From Spirulina major PCC 6313 (GTDB lineage: Bacteria > Cyanobacteriota > Cyanobacteriia > Cyanobacteriales > Spirulinaceae): a DNA stretch of 64,000 nucleotides. The translations under genes and the position numbers were made by a program. Below the pieces are notes generated by a model. That model was not told the origin of the DNA, made no database searches, and saw nothing but the letters and a program-made list of their open reading frames with translations. The stretch lies in contig NZ_KV878783.1 in the NCBI RefSeq assembly GCF_001890765.1, positions 2,440,695 through 2,504,694 on the forward strand, in the 5' to 3' direction. Shown here one piece after another: positions 25,781 through 34,393 of the stretch; the stretch's first letter is position 1, and each line of letters opens with the position of its first letter.

Positions 25781-27298
25781 ATGGACTCCTTCGCTATCCA
25801 CTATCACGAACGCACCAAATATAATCCGGAAACCATTACCCAACGCAGTAAACGCATCAATTTCGCCAATCAACCGTCTCCCTTCAAAGACTACAAAGTC
25901 GGGCAACGCTATGACCTCAAACCCTACCTCAAAGGCTCGGCTCCGGACAGGGCTGATCCCGATGGGGCGGTGTGGTGGCGGTTGTCGCAATTGCTTTTTC
26001 GTAGCTATGGGATTACGGCGAAAATGGTGACCTTGGTGGGGCCACCGTTGTATTTGCGATCGGCTCCGTCGGCGGGGGGACTCTATCCGGCGGAGGTGTA
26101 TCTACTCTCGAAGGGAACGCCGCAACTGCCGGCGGGTTTGTATAACTATCAATCGAGCGATCATTCGTTGATTCGTTTCTGGGATCAACAGGTGTGGCCG
26201 GAGTTGCAGCGGGTGTGTTTTGAGCATCCGGTGTTGGCGGTGACGGACTATGCGATCGTCACGTCAGCGATTTTTTACCGCTCCGCTTGGCGTTATGAAG
26301 ACCGGGCCTATCGGCGGATTTTCCTTGATACGGGGCATCTGTTGGGCAATTTAGAATTGGCGGGAGCGTTGACGGGCTTTCGTCCCTACCTGATTACGGG
26401 GTTTCAAGACCAGGCGATTAATGAGTTGATGTATTTTGATGGGGCGTTGGAGGGGGTGTTGACGGTGGTGCCGCTGGTGGATGAGCGCGATCGCCCGTCC
26501 CCCGTTGCCTCCCCCTTTGTGGCCCTGCCCTCCCCCATTCACGACAGCTATGCCCCGGTTGATGATGGCGAACTGCTCTACTACCTTCACCGCGCCACGA
26601 TCATCCACACCCAAGCCGACCCCGATCCGGAAGTGGTGACGAATCCGGATGACAAGTACAATTTTCCCTTTTGTTTGAAAATCAGCATGGCTACGGAGCC
26701 GATTGATTTTGGTCCCAATCTCCAAAGCCTTGCCCAGGCCATGGCCAAGCGCCGCTCGACTCGCACCTACACTGGGGCGGATTTAAGCCTTGAAGAATTG
26801 CGATCGCTCCTCCATTTCACCTATCAACCCCAGGATTACCAAAGCCAAGGCCTCGACCCCTCTCCGGACTATTGCGATCGCAACTTGCTCGAAACCTTCG
26901 TGGTCGTCTCTGGGGTGGATGGTCTCGATGCCGGCTGTTATTACTACGCCCCCAAAGCCCAGGAATTGCGCCAAATTCGCTTTAAAAACTTCCGCCGCGA
27001 GTTGCATTTTCTCTGCCTTGGACAAGACCTGGGGCGCGATGCCGGGGCGGTGGTGTTTCACACCGTAGACTTGAAGCGGGCGGTGCAAAAATACGGCGAT
27101 CGCGCCTATCGCTACCTCCACCTCGACGCAGGACACCTGGGGCAACGGCTCAATTTGGCCGCGATCGCCCTCGATCTGGGGGTCAGTGGCATCGGTGGCT
27201 TTTTCGATGACCAAGTCAACGATGTTCTCGGTATTCCCCCCGAAGAAGCCGTCGTCTACATCACCACCCTTGGCCGTCCCCGCTCCCGCGATCAATAA
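25781..27298 (+). CDS. SagB-type double-domain nitroreductase-like dehydrogenase
   Basis: This is a 505-residue protein with two tandem nitroreductase-fold FMN domains (about 60-250 and 300-495), as in SagB/ThcOx-type dehydrogenases. The N-terminal half contains LRSAPSAGGLYPAEVYLL and the C-terminal half AKRRSTRTYTGADLSLEELRSLLHFTYQP and YLHLDAGHLGQRLNLAA. SagB enzymes oxidise azolines in peptide natural products, but no precursor, cyclodehydratase or transport gene is adjacent, so a housekeeping redox role is equally possible. ftsX begins 6 bp after the stop, which suggests a shared transcript. Confidence 0.85.
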   Translation: MDSFAIHYHERTKYNPETITQRSKRINFANQPSPFKDYKVGQRYDLKPYLKGSAPDRADPDGAVWWRLSQLLFRSYGITAKMVTLVGPPLYLRSAPSAGGLYPAEVYLLSKGTPQLPAGLYNYQSSDHSLIRFWDQQVWPELQRVCFEHPVLAVTDYAIVTSAIFYRSAWRYEDRAYRRIFLDTGHLLGNLELAGALTGFRPYLITGFQDQAINELMYFDGALEGVLTVVPLVDERDRPSPVASPFVALPSPIHDSYAPVDDGELLYYLHRATIIHTQADPDPEVVTNPDDKYNFPFCLKISMATEPIDFGPNLQSLAQAMAKRRSTRTYTGADLSLEELRSLLHFTYQPQDYQSQGLDPSPDYCDRNLLETFVVVSGVDGLDAGCYYYAPKAQELRQIRFKNFRRELHFLCLGQDLGRDAGAVVFHTVDLKRAVQKYGDRAYRYLHLDAGHLGQRLNLAAIALDLGVSGIGGFFDDQVNDVLGIPPEEAVVYITTLGRPRSRDQ

Positions 27299-27304
27299 CC
27301 GCCC

Positions 27305-28207
27305 ATGCTTGCCAACCTCACCAAACTCACCTATCTCCTCCGCGAAACCTGGGCCGGATTGCAGCGGGGCGGCTGGATGAACGGCGCAGCGATTAGCACC
27401 GTGACGGTGTTGCTCTTTCTCTTTGGCCTCTGTTTGCAAACCTCCTGGCAACTGGATGCCCTCTTTGACCATTTCGGGACGCAGCTAGAGGTGTCGGTAT
27501 ATCTAGAACCGGAGGTGGCGGGGGCGGAACTCCTGCCGACCGTGGAAACCCTGCCGACGGTGGAGGCGGTGCGGTTGGTGACGAAAGAAGAGGCCTGGGA
27601 TTCCCTGCTGACGGAATTGGGGGTGAGCGATCGCACCCTCGCCACCCAGCAACTCGAAGGCAATCCCCTCGTGGATGAATTGAAAGTCACGGTGATCAAT
27701 ACCACCGTGATCCCCGCTGTGGTGCAGCAGTTGCAGGGGTTAGAGGGCGTGGATCGGGCGGTATATATCAACGAAGCCAGCGAACGATTTCGGCAAATTC
27801 AGCGGGGCTTAAATTGGGTCAGCATCGCGATTACGGTGGTGTTATCGTTAACAGCGATCGCCGTGATCACCACCACCCTCAACCTGATCGCCCTCGCCCG
27901 GCAGAATGAACTGGAAATCATGCAACTCGTCGGCGCAACCAAGGCCTGGATTCTCTTACCCTTCGTGCTTCACGGTATTTTCTTCGGGGCCGTGGGGGGT
28001 GCGATCGCCCTCCTCCTGATCACCCTCCTACGCACCCTGATCCAAGAAATTCTCATGGCCCAAACCGGCTTCCTCCGCTTCCTCGCCGAAGGATTCACGA
28101 TCAACGCCGTTCAGCACAGCCTCCTCTCCCTCGTCGTCCTCAGTCTCGGCATCTCCATCGGCACCGCTGGCAGCCTCTTCGCCATCCGCCGCGTCTCATT
28201 CCGTTGA
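27305..28207 (+). CDS. ftsX: Cell-division ABC-type permease FtsX
   Basis: This is a 300-residue FtsX, the membrane partner of FtsE that controls septal peptidoglycan hydrolases. There is a short cytoplasmic N-terminus, a first membrane helix (about 25-45), an extracytoplasmic loop (about 50-170) and three more helices with LARQNELEIMQLVGATKAWILLPFVLHG, the diagnostic region. ftsE is not in the window. The last 16 codons are present again, diverged mostly at third positions, at 31624-31674, beyond the DUF262-HipA insertion. The gene is complete with stop TGA at 28205-28207. Confidence 0.95.
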   Translation: MLANLTKLTYLLRETWAGLQRGGWMNGAAISTVTVLLFLFGLCLQTSWQLDALFDHFGTQLEVSVYLEPEVAGAELLPTVETLPTVEAVRLVTKEEAWDSLLTELGVSDRTLATQQLEGNPLVDELKVTVINTTVIPAVVQQLQGLEGVDRAVYINEASERFRQIQRGLNWVSIAITVVLSLTAIAVITTTLNLIALARQNELEIMQLVGATKAWILLPFVLHGIFFGAVGGAIALLLITLLRTLIQEILMAQTGFLRFLAEGFTINAVQHSLLSLVVLSLGISIGTAGSLFAIRRVSFR

Positions 28208-28259
28208 CCCCCGCCTTGCGATGGGTTCGGCGCGATCGTATCCCCACAAACATTCAGCG

Positions 28260-28347
28260 GTCTAACGGTCGCGCTCACCGGACGCAGATAACCTTTGCAA
28301 CTCAGCCAAACGTATTGGTACGTTCCGGTGCAGCGCGGTTGTTAGGG
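28260..28347 (-). other. attC-like integron recombination site
   Basis: Read on the minus strand, the direction of the hipA-like operon, the 88-bp element begins with an R''-type box CCCTAAC and ends with the R' box GTTAGAC, an exact GTTRRRY. The arms pair as CTAAC, a 2-nt unpaired spacer, CGCGCT, one extra G, CACCGGA, one extra A, CG. Both extra bases lie in the 5' (L'') arm, the asymmetry that defines attC sites. The R'' box misses the consensus at its first base. The site lies 74 bp downstream of the hipA-like stop, where a cassette attC belongs. No integrase is in the window. Confidence 0.6.
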
Positions 28348-28420
28348 GACATCAGTTTATAAGAAACATTAGATCCAATTGCATTAAAATTTTACACAGA
28401 AGTAGAATTCATTCTGCTCT

Positions 28421-29677
28421 TTATGTAGGCCACTTCATTTGAAGCACATACGGGCGCAATAGCGGCACTCGCCCCCAGAAATCCTGAAGGTGTTGTAAAT
28501 GAGGTAGAGGAAGTAAGGTCGAGGCTGGTGAGTTATTCCACGCATCTACTAATTGAACTAACGTTTCTTGAACCGTTTCAGTCGTCTTGATTGGATCAGC
28601 GCCAGCACGTTCAGCAAGTGACTCGAACCGTCTCAGTTCTAAAGCAAACCAGTTTTTCGTACCTGCCAGCTTAAGAGCAAGCTCAGATTTCACCTCTGGC
28701 CATGCAACCGTACATACCTGATCGTACATCGGTGCAAGACTTGGAGATTGCTTATCTAAATATATCAGTGACCAATTTTTCAAATGAGCGTCTGCATTTC
28801 CAGAAGCAATAACAAATGTAAGCCGACGGATGAATTCATCGTATGCATCATTACCAAGAAGTTGTTTAATTAATCCAGCACACTGTTCATATTTTAGGTG
28901 GTCATACTTAAGTTCAGGTCGCAAGTTAGCAATCTGAGCAAAGTCTTCTTGGTGAATGCGGAGTCCCTCTCGTCTGTCGTACCGACGAATCACAAAAACA
29001 CGCTCCCCAAAGTCAGTATGCCTTCTCAGAGAAGCATTAACTGTTTTGGCATCTTGCAAGTGACATTCTGGTACATCAAACCCAGCAGATATTGCCCACT
29101 GCATAATGGCATATTCATTCTCGACCGTAAATGGAAAGCGTGTTGAGCCTAATTTGACAATCCATTCACCATCTTGATCCCTTGCAGGCAGTGTGATTCT
29201 CTCTGGATCGCGTAAAACAGAGAATTTCATTTGAACACCAGCTAACGAAAATCGAAGTCCAAGTTCCTTATTTTTCTGGACATTCTCATCATTTTCTACA
29301 GAAACAGGGACTTCTAAGTCTTCTTGAACTAGTAAGTCATCTTCATCTACACGAAGTATTTCTACTGCACCAGGTAAGTCACACCCCACAGCCTCCAGTA
29401 AAGCTAGATCGTCACTGGGATTAACTCCCAAATTTTTTTCAATAAGATCCCGTAATGCACCATGCTCCGGAATTAAATTAGCAAAAAATGAAGGGAGAGA
29501 ACGATTTTTACCATAGTAAGTACGAAACAAATCGTCTTCAAAAGACTGGCTTAGTACTGGGCGATCTAACATGGACAAATAAGATTCAGTGAAGCGAAAC
29601 GCGATCTGTCCATTGGTAGTCTGACTCAGATAGCCAATTATTTTTCCATGGAGACTGACTCCTAATGTAACTGTCAT
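28421..29677 (-). CDS. HipA-like serine/threonine kinase toxin
   Basis: This is a 418-residue HipA-family kinase; HipA toxins phosphorylate tRNA synthetases or other targets. The N-terminal subdomain has SFFANLIPEHGALRDL. Kinase motifs follow: SLAGVQMKFSV (P-loop-like), GEWIVKLGS (Lys), FVIRRYDR, the catalytic loop ASGNADAHLKNWSLIYLD (Asp, His, Asn), and APMYDQVCTVAW (metal-binding Asp). The length is close to E. coli HipA. No HipB-type DNA-binding antitoxin is adjacent; instead the start codon overlaps the stop of a DUF262 gene as ATGA. The region is A+T-rich compared with ftsX and ndhH, supporting transfer. Confidence 0.88.
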   Translation of the reverse strand: MTVTLGVSLHGKIIGYLSQTTNGQIAFRFTESYLSMLDRPVLSQSFEDDLFRTYYGKNRSLPSFFANLIPEHGALRDLIEKNLGVNPSDDLALLEAVGCDLPGAVEILRVDEDDLLVQEDLEVPVSVENDENVQKNKELGLRFSLAGVQMKFSVLRDPERITLPARDQDGEWIVKLGSTRFPFTVENEYAIMQWAISAGFDVPECHLQDAKTVNASLRRHTDFGERVFVIRRYDRREGLRIHQEDFAQIANLRPELKYDHLKYEQCAGLIKQLLGNDAYDEFIRRLTFVIASGNADAHLKNWSLIYLDKQSPSLAPMYDQVCTVAWPEVKSELALKLAGTKNWFALELRRFESLAERAGADPIKTTETVQETLVQLVDAWNNSPASTLLPLPHLQHLQDFWGRVPLLRPYVLQMKWPT

Positions 29678-31296
29678 TCCTCTTCTCCTGTTTGTTGCAA
29701 GATATAGTTAATACTTGGTCGATCACTCATGTCCCAAGCCGCCAAGCGTGAGCTAAAAGAATCAACTGTCTCTATAAGGAGTTTGCCACGGCATGATAAA
29801 AATTCATCAAACTTTCCATCCCTGAGAAGTTCAGCAGCATTTCGATTAACGCAGTGTGATTTAAGTATTTCTGAATCCGGTCCCTCTCTATTAATGAGAT
29901 CAATAAGCTCTTTTCGGACTCCTTTAACAATAGGGGGCAGAAGAATCCGATTTGATGCTTCAGTACCAACTGAGATAATTTTACGGAAGGCATTGAGATC
30001 ATATTCTTCAATTAATTCAGCAATATCAATAGGCTTTTCATTTTCAGGATGAAGTGGATGAAGTGAACTTAAAGCTACAAGAATAATTCGGCTATCTGCT
30101 GCACGAGCATCAAATTTTTGGGGCAAGGTATAATCTAGCCCTTTTGTACGAGGGATCTGGACTAACAGCTTTTGCATGGTTTTTTCTGGTTCATTGCCTT
30201 CGATAGCATCTAGGCTGTGTCGAAGTAAAGTTCTTTCATCAACCGACTTTATTCCCAATAGAGTTCGCCACGTCCACCGAACAAGTAAGGTTATTGTTCT
30301 ACTATTAGGTTCTGGATAGAGACCAAAAAACTTCGTAAGAACAAAGAACGGAAGTGAACGTGGTAGTAATCTAAGATGAGGAATTTCAGCGTGTGTTTTG
30401 AGAAAAATTAGTACTTGCCTAAGTGCAGGTAACGCCTCGCTGACTGCATCACGAAGTATCTCAGGATCTCGACGATAATGCTCTGAAATGCTTCGGGTAG
30501 CATCTAGACCTTTGAAAGCCATAATGGCAGAAAGCAGTTGATCTTCCGAAGGTCGCCCGATACCAAGAGCCTTCAATTCATCTGCTAAACCGCTAAGGGT
30601 AGATGGCTCATCCGACTTTCGTCCAAAAAGTGCATCATGAATGTCCTGCCATTTCATCTTCTTACCCGAATCATTGATTCGGTAAAAGATATCTCGAAGA
30701 AGCTTCTCGTCTCCTGTTTCAACAACATAAAGTGGAATTTCGTATTGACGAATTCGTGCTCCAGCGTCAAAAACGGACTTTCGCAGTTCTGAATCTTTAG
30801 CATGCTTCCAATTAAAGACCCACTCGCTTAAGGTCGATGCATCTAATAACTGTGTAACAGGTACCCATGTTGAGGAAAAAACACCACTTCTGGGTGGAAC
30901 ATGAAATATTTGCTCTTTAGCATCAAAGTAAAGAACCCAAGGATCATCAGGAGTTGCTGGCATTTCTTTATCACGTGCCAATCCAGCAGCAAGCGCAGTC
31001 AAACGTTGTTGTCCATCGACAACCCATAATGCTGAATTTGACTCTGGTGCATCGACTCTAACAGAACCATATCGTATGACAGAAGCAGGAGCATACGCTC
31101 TTCTCATCAAAAAAGAGCCAACAGGATACCCTTGATAGATGCTGTCAAAAAACAATTTCACGTCCCCTGATTCCCATCGGAGTGGGCGCTGAAAATCGGG
31201 AACTCGTATTAAGCCACGCTTAATTTCGCGAATTAATGCCTCAACCGTAAAAGTCTCTGCTTGGAGATGAAGCCGTTTTTTTTCTGATGCGGTCAT
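29674..31296 (-). CDS. DUF262 (GmrSD-N-like) protein
   Basis: This is a 540-residue protein whose first about 220 residues are a DUF262 domain, related to ParB/sulfiredoxin-fold NTPases and to the GmrS-type half of type IV restriction enzymes. Core motifs are VPDFQRPLRWESGDVKLFFDSI and VVDGQQRLTALAAGL. The remainder is helical with no recognisable nuclease motif, so GmrD-type HNH activity is not evident. On the minus strand a TATAAT (complement of 31361-31366) is about 65 bp upstream. Translation is coupled to the HipA-like gene. Whether it is an antitoxin, a sensor or a nuclease is unknown; the pair could be a defence or toxin module. Confidence 0.85.
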   Translation of the reverse strand: MTASEKKRLHLQAETFTVEALIREIKRGLIRVPDFQRPLRWESGDVKLFFDSIYQGYPVGSFLMRRAYAPASVIRYGSVRVDAPESNSALWVVDGQQRLTALAAGLARDKEMPATPDDPWVLYFDAKEQIFHVPPRSGVFSSTWVPVTQLLDASTLSEWVFNWKHAKDSELRKSVFDAGARIRQYEIPLYVVETGDEKLLRDIFYRINDSGKKMKWQDIHDALFGRKSDEPSTLSGLADELKALGIGRPSEDQLLSAIMAFKGLDATRSISEHYRRDPEILRDAVSEALPALRQVLIFLKTHAEIPHLRLLPRSLPFFVLTKFFGLYPEPNSRTITLLVRWTWRTLLGIKSVDERTLLRHSLDAIEGNEPEKTMQKLLVQIPRTKGLDYTLPQKFDARAADSRIILVALSSLHPLHPENEKPIDIAELIEEYDLNAFRKIISVGTEASNRILLPPIVKGVRKELIDLINREGPDSEILKSHCVNRNAAELLRDGKFDEFLSCRGKLLIETVDSFSSRLAAWDMSDRPSINYILQQTGEEE

Positions 31297-31623
31297 AATT
31301 TCCCAGAAAGATCCTCAATTAAAGCGACTGTTGAGGTTCGTTTGTACTCTATATAGCTGTATTATATAAGTTTTACCTCAGCAGGTGGTAGGTTTCACAT
31401 TCTGAGAAGGAATGACCGAGCTTAGTGTCACCCTAACTATGTATTAGACCGCGATCGCAGGATAACTCCCCTCAGCAGGGTGTTGTCAAGTATGTGCGAT
31501 CTAACTCCGATACTATGGGTGATTCCAGCGATCGCAAGATAACACCCCCCTATGGGGATTTCTACCGCAATCAGAGTCAGTGCGATGAAAACACCACAGC
31601 AGCAGCCCAAGCGCCTCGACTGC
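31297..31623. other. Non-coding flank of the accessory insertion
   Basis: No gene is supported. It holds the operon promoter region. A CCCTAAC at 31431-31437 reads GTTAGGG on the minus strand and could be the upstream cassette junction. Two HIP1-containing direct repeats (GCGATCGCA then G/A then GATAAC) lie at about 31451 and 31533. Confidence 0.4.
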
Positions 31624-31674
31624 GTCGGAACCACCGGCAGCCTCTTCGCCATCCGCCGAGTATCATTTCGATAA
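31624..31674 (+). pseudogene. Duplicated 3' end of ftsX
   Basis: Sixteen codons plus stop read VGTTGSLFAIRRVSFR and correspond to the ftsX C-terminus IGTAGSLFAIRRVSFR at 28157-28207. Forty-three of 51 bases are identical and most differences are synonymous. This is protein-conserved divergence, not random decay, so the fragment came from another lineage's ftsX or is the older native end. It has no start codon of its own. Confidence 0.85.
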
Positions 31675-31822
31675 GGCATTCAAATCACCCAACACCCCGC
31701 CTCAATGGCCATCAAACGGATCGCAAGGCCCAGAGCTTTCTATAATGGTCAAAGCATACACCGACTAAAACATCGGGGTTACCGCCCCGCATCGCACATC
31801 AACAGAGGGAAACCGCCGATCT

Positions 31823-33007
31823 ATGGCACAGATAGAAACCAGAACCGAACCCATGGTCTTGAACATGGGGCCACACCATCCCTCGATGCACGGCGTTCTA
31901 CGACTCATCGTCACCCTCGACGGGGAAGACGTTCTCGACTGTGAACCCGTGATCGGCTACCTCCATCGAGGGATGGAAAAAATCGCCGAAAACCGTTCCA
32001 CCGTGATGTTTGTCCCCTACGTCAGCCGTTGGGACTACGCCGCCGGAATGTTCAACGAGGCGATCACCGTCAACGCACCGGAAAAACTCGCGGATATTGA
32101 AGTCCCCAAGCGGGCGCAATATATTCGCGTCATCATGCTCGAACTCAATCGCATCGCCAACCACCTCCTGTGGCTTGGTCCCTTCCTCGCAGACGTGGGT
32201 GCACAAACCCCCTTCTTCTACATCTTCCGCGAACGAGAATTAATCTACGACCTGTGGGAAGCCGCCAGCGGAGCACGGTTGATCAATAACAACTATTTCC
32301 GCGTCGGTGGCGTTGCCGTCGATCTGCCCTACGGTTGGCTGGATAAATGTATCGACTTTTGCGATTACTTCCTGCCCAAAGTGGATGAATATGAAAAGTT
32401 GATCACCAATAACCCCATTTTCCGCCGCCGCATCGAAGGCGTGGGCACCATTGGCCGCGATGAAGCGATCAACTGGGGTCTGTCGGGGCCGATGTTGCGC
32501 GGTTCCGGGGTGAAGTGGGATCTGCGCAAGGTGGATCACTACGAATGTTACGACGATTTTGACTGGGATATCCAATGGGAAACCAGCGGCGACTGTATGG
32601 CGCGGTATCTGGTGCGGATTCGGGAAATGCGTGAGTCGGTGAAAATCATTCGCCAAGCCTGCGCCGGGATTCCGGGCGGCCCCTACGAGAACCTGGAAGC
32701 GAAACGGATGATGGAAGGCCGCAAGTCCGAATGGAACGGCTTTGATTATCAATACGTGGCGAAAAAAGTGGCTCCGACCTTTAAGATTCCGTCGGGTGAG
32801 CATTATGTCCGCCTCGAAAGTGGCAAGGGCGAACTGGGTGTGTATATTGTCGGCAATGACAATATCTTTCCCTGGCGTTTTAAGGTGCGTCCGCCCGATT
32901 TCAATAACTTGCAAATTCTGCCCCAACTCCTGAAGGGGGTGAAAGTTGCGGATATTATGGCGATTTTGGGCAGTATTGACGTGATTATGGGATCGGTGGA
33001 TCGCTAG
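31823..33007 (+). CDS. ndhH: NAD(P)H-quinone oxidoreductase subunit H
   Basis: This is the 394-residue NdhH, the 49-kDa-type core subunit of the photosynthetic NDH-1 complex, which passes electrons from ferredoxin to plastoquinone in respiration and cyclic flow. The conserved start [18 protein letters not shown], the [18 protein letters not shown] segment and the end [14 protein letters not shown] are all present. The length is standard and it is fully intact. The ATG at 31823 is followed by AQIETRTEP, as in other cyanobacteria. A TATAAT at 31741-31746 may be its -10, without a clear -35. It lies just beyond the accessory insertion. Confidence 0.97.
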   Translation: MAQIETRTEPMVLNMGPHHPSMHGVLRLIVTLDGEDVLDCEPVIGYLHRGMEKIAENRSTVMFVPYVSRWDYAAGMFNEAITVNAPEKLADIEVPKRAQYIRVIMLELNRIANHLLWLGPFLADVGAQTPFFYIFRERELIYDLWEAASGARLINNNYFRVGGVAVDLPYGWLDKCIDFCDYFLPKVDEYEKLITNNPIFRRRIEGVGTIGRDEAINWGLSGPMLRGSGVKWDLRKVDHYECYDDFDWDIQWETSGDCMARYLVRIREMRESVKIIRQACAGIPGGPYENLEAKRMMEGRKSEWNGFDYQYVAKKVAPTFKIPSGEHYVRLESGKGELGVYIVGNDNIFPWRFKVRPPDFNNLQILPQLLKGVKVADIMAILGSIDVIMGSVDR

Positions 33008-33112
33008 CTAGACCCTCTCCTCCCCTCGTGCCGTGGCAGAACCATGACCTGAGGGGAGAAGAGCGATCGCACCGCCTTAAGTAACAGTTCGTTACATTTA
33101 GTGAATGAGTAA

Positions 33113-33141
33113 TTAACCCCACTCAAAAGCCTTGTTACACT
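33113..33141 (+). promoter_or_regulatory. Possible acsF promoter
   Basis: TTAACC (33113-33118), a 17-bp spacer and TACACT (33136-33141) each match consensus at 4 of 6. They lie about 80 bp before the acsF ATG, in a short gap after ndhH. Confidence 0.4.
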
Positions 33142-33219
33142 GAAACACAGCCCACGGGCCGCCTAGACCTGCCCATCCTAGGTCATCTCACCAAACATTA
33201 GCATTTCTCGTTTAATACT

Positions 33220-34296
33220 ATGGTAGCGACCGCTGAACAAGCCAAATTTGATGAAATCCGTCCGGGGGTAAAATCTCCCGCCAAAGAAACGATTCTCACG
33301 CCTCGGTTTTACACCACAGACTTCGACGAAATGGCCAAGATGGATCTATCCGTCAACGAAGACGAATTAAGAGCCATCATCGAAGAATTTCGCACTGACT
33401 ATAATCAAAAGCACTTCGTTCGTGATGATCAATTTGCCCAATCGTGGGATCATATCGACGGTGCGCAACGCCAATTATTTATTGAATTTTTAGAACGGTC
33501 TTGTACCGCTGAATTTTCTGGGTTCTTACTTTATAAAGAATTGGGCCGTCGTCTCAAGACCAAAAACCCCCTCTTGGCCGAAGGCTTCACGCTGATGTCG
33601 CGGGACGAAGCACGTCATGCGGGTTTCCTCAATAAAGCGATGTCTGATTTTAATTTGTCGCTGGATTTGGGCTTTTTGACCAAGAGCCGTAGCTATACCT
33701 TCTTTAAGCCGAAGTTCATTTTCTACGCGACTTATTTGTCGGAGAAAATCGGCTATTGGCGTTATATCACGATCTATCGTCACCTTGAACAACACCCAGA
33801 GGATCGCATCTATCCGATTTTCAATTTCTTTGAAAATTGGTGTCAAGATGAAAACCGCCACGGCGATTTCTTTGATGCCTTGATGCGGGCGCAACCGAGC
33901 ATTCTCAACGATTGGAAGGCGAAACTGTGGTGCCGGTTCTTTTTGTTGTCGGTGTTTGCGACGATGTATCTCAATGATATTCAACGCAAGGACTTTTACG
34001 CGGCGTTGGGTTTGGATGCGCGTGAATACGATAAGCATGTGATCGAGAAAACCAACGAGACGGCGGCGCGGGTGTTCCCGGTGATGCTGGATGTGAAGAA
34101 TCCGACGTTCTACGAGTCCTTGGAAATCTGCGTCAAGAATAACGAGAAGTTGACGGCGATCGCAGCATCTAACGCCTCTGGTGTGGTTAAGTTCTTCAAG
34201 AAACTCCCCCACTACATCAGCAATGGCGTGCAGTTGGCGAAGCTCTACTTCATGAAGCCGATTGATTCTCTCCAAGCCATGGGTGCGGTGCGTTAA
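33220..34296 (+). CDS. acsF: Mg-protoporphyrin IX monomethyl ester oxidative cyclase
   Basis: This is the 358-residue AcsF (ChlA/CycI), the di-iron oxygenase that forms the fifth ring of chlorophyll aerobically. Di-iron ligands are visible in [38 protein letters not shown] and [17 protein letters not shown]. The C-terminus ends [12 protein letters not shown] as in other cyanobacteria. The length is normal. A terminator follows at 34356, and the gene converges with an FAD oxidoreductase. In cyanobacteria with two copies the second is used at low oxygen; which copy this is cannot be told from one window. Confidence 0.97.
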   Translation: MVATAEQAKFDEIRPGVKSPAKETILTPRFYTTDFDEMAKMDLSVNEDELRAIIEEFRTDYNQKHFVRDDQFAQSWDHIDGAQRQLFIEFLERSCTAEFSGFLLYKELGRRLKTKNPLLAEGFTLMSRDEARHAGFLNKAMSDFNLSLDLGFLTKSRSYTFFKPKFIFYATYLSEKIGYWRYITIYRHLEQHPEDRIYPIFNFFENWCQDENRHGDFFDALMRAQPSILNDWKAKLWCRFFLLSVFATMYLNDIQRKDFYAALGLDAREYDKHVIEKTNETAARVFPVMLDVKNPTFYESLEICVKNNEKLTAIAASNASGVVKFFKKLPHYISNGVQLAKLYFMKPIDSLQAMGAVR

Positions 34297-34355
34297 GCTC
34301 ACGACTCGAACTATCACCAGGGAAACAAGGGGCTTTGGCCCCTTACCTGCATTTC

Positions 34356-34388
34356 AAACGGGGCATGATTGCGATCATGCCCTGTTTT
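34356..34388 (+). terminator. Terminator of acsF
   Basis: AAACGGGGCATGAT / ATCATGCCCTGTTTT forms a stem of about 13 bp around TGCG and ends in TTTT, 60 bp after the acsF stop. A smaller AAGGGG...CCCCTT palindrome precedes it. Confidence 0.75.
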
Positions 34389-34393
34389 GTGGT

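Noticed and set aside
32240-32926. 228-codon minus-strand frame inside ndhH
   Set aside because: It is antisense to a fully conserved NdhH and has no independent support.
33017-33059. CTCCCCTC / GAGGGGAG inverted repeat after ndhH as a terminator
   Set aside because: The loop is over 20 nt and no T-run follows, so it was not called.
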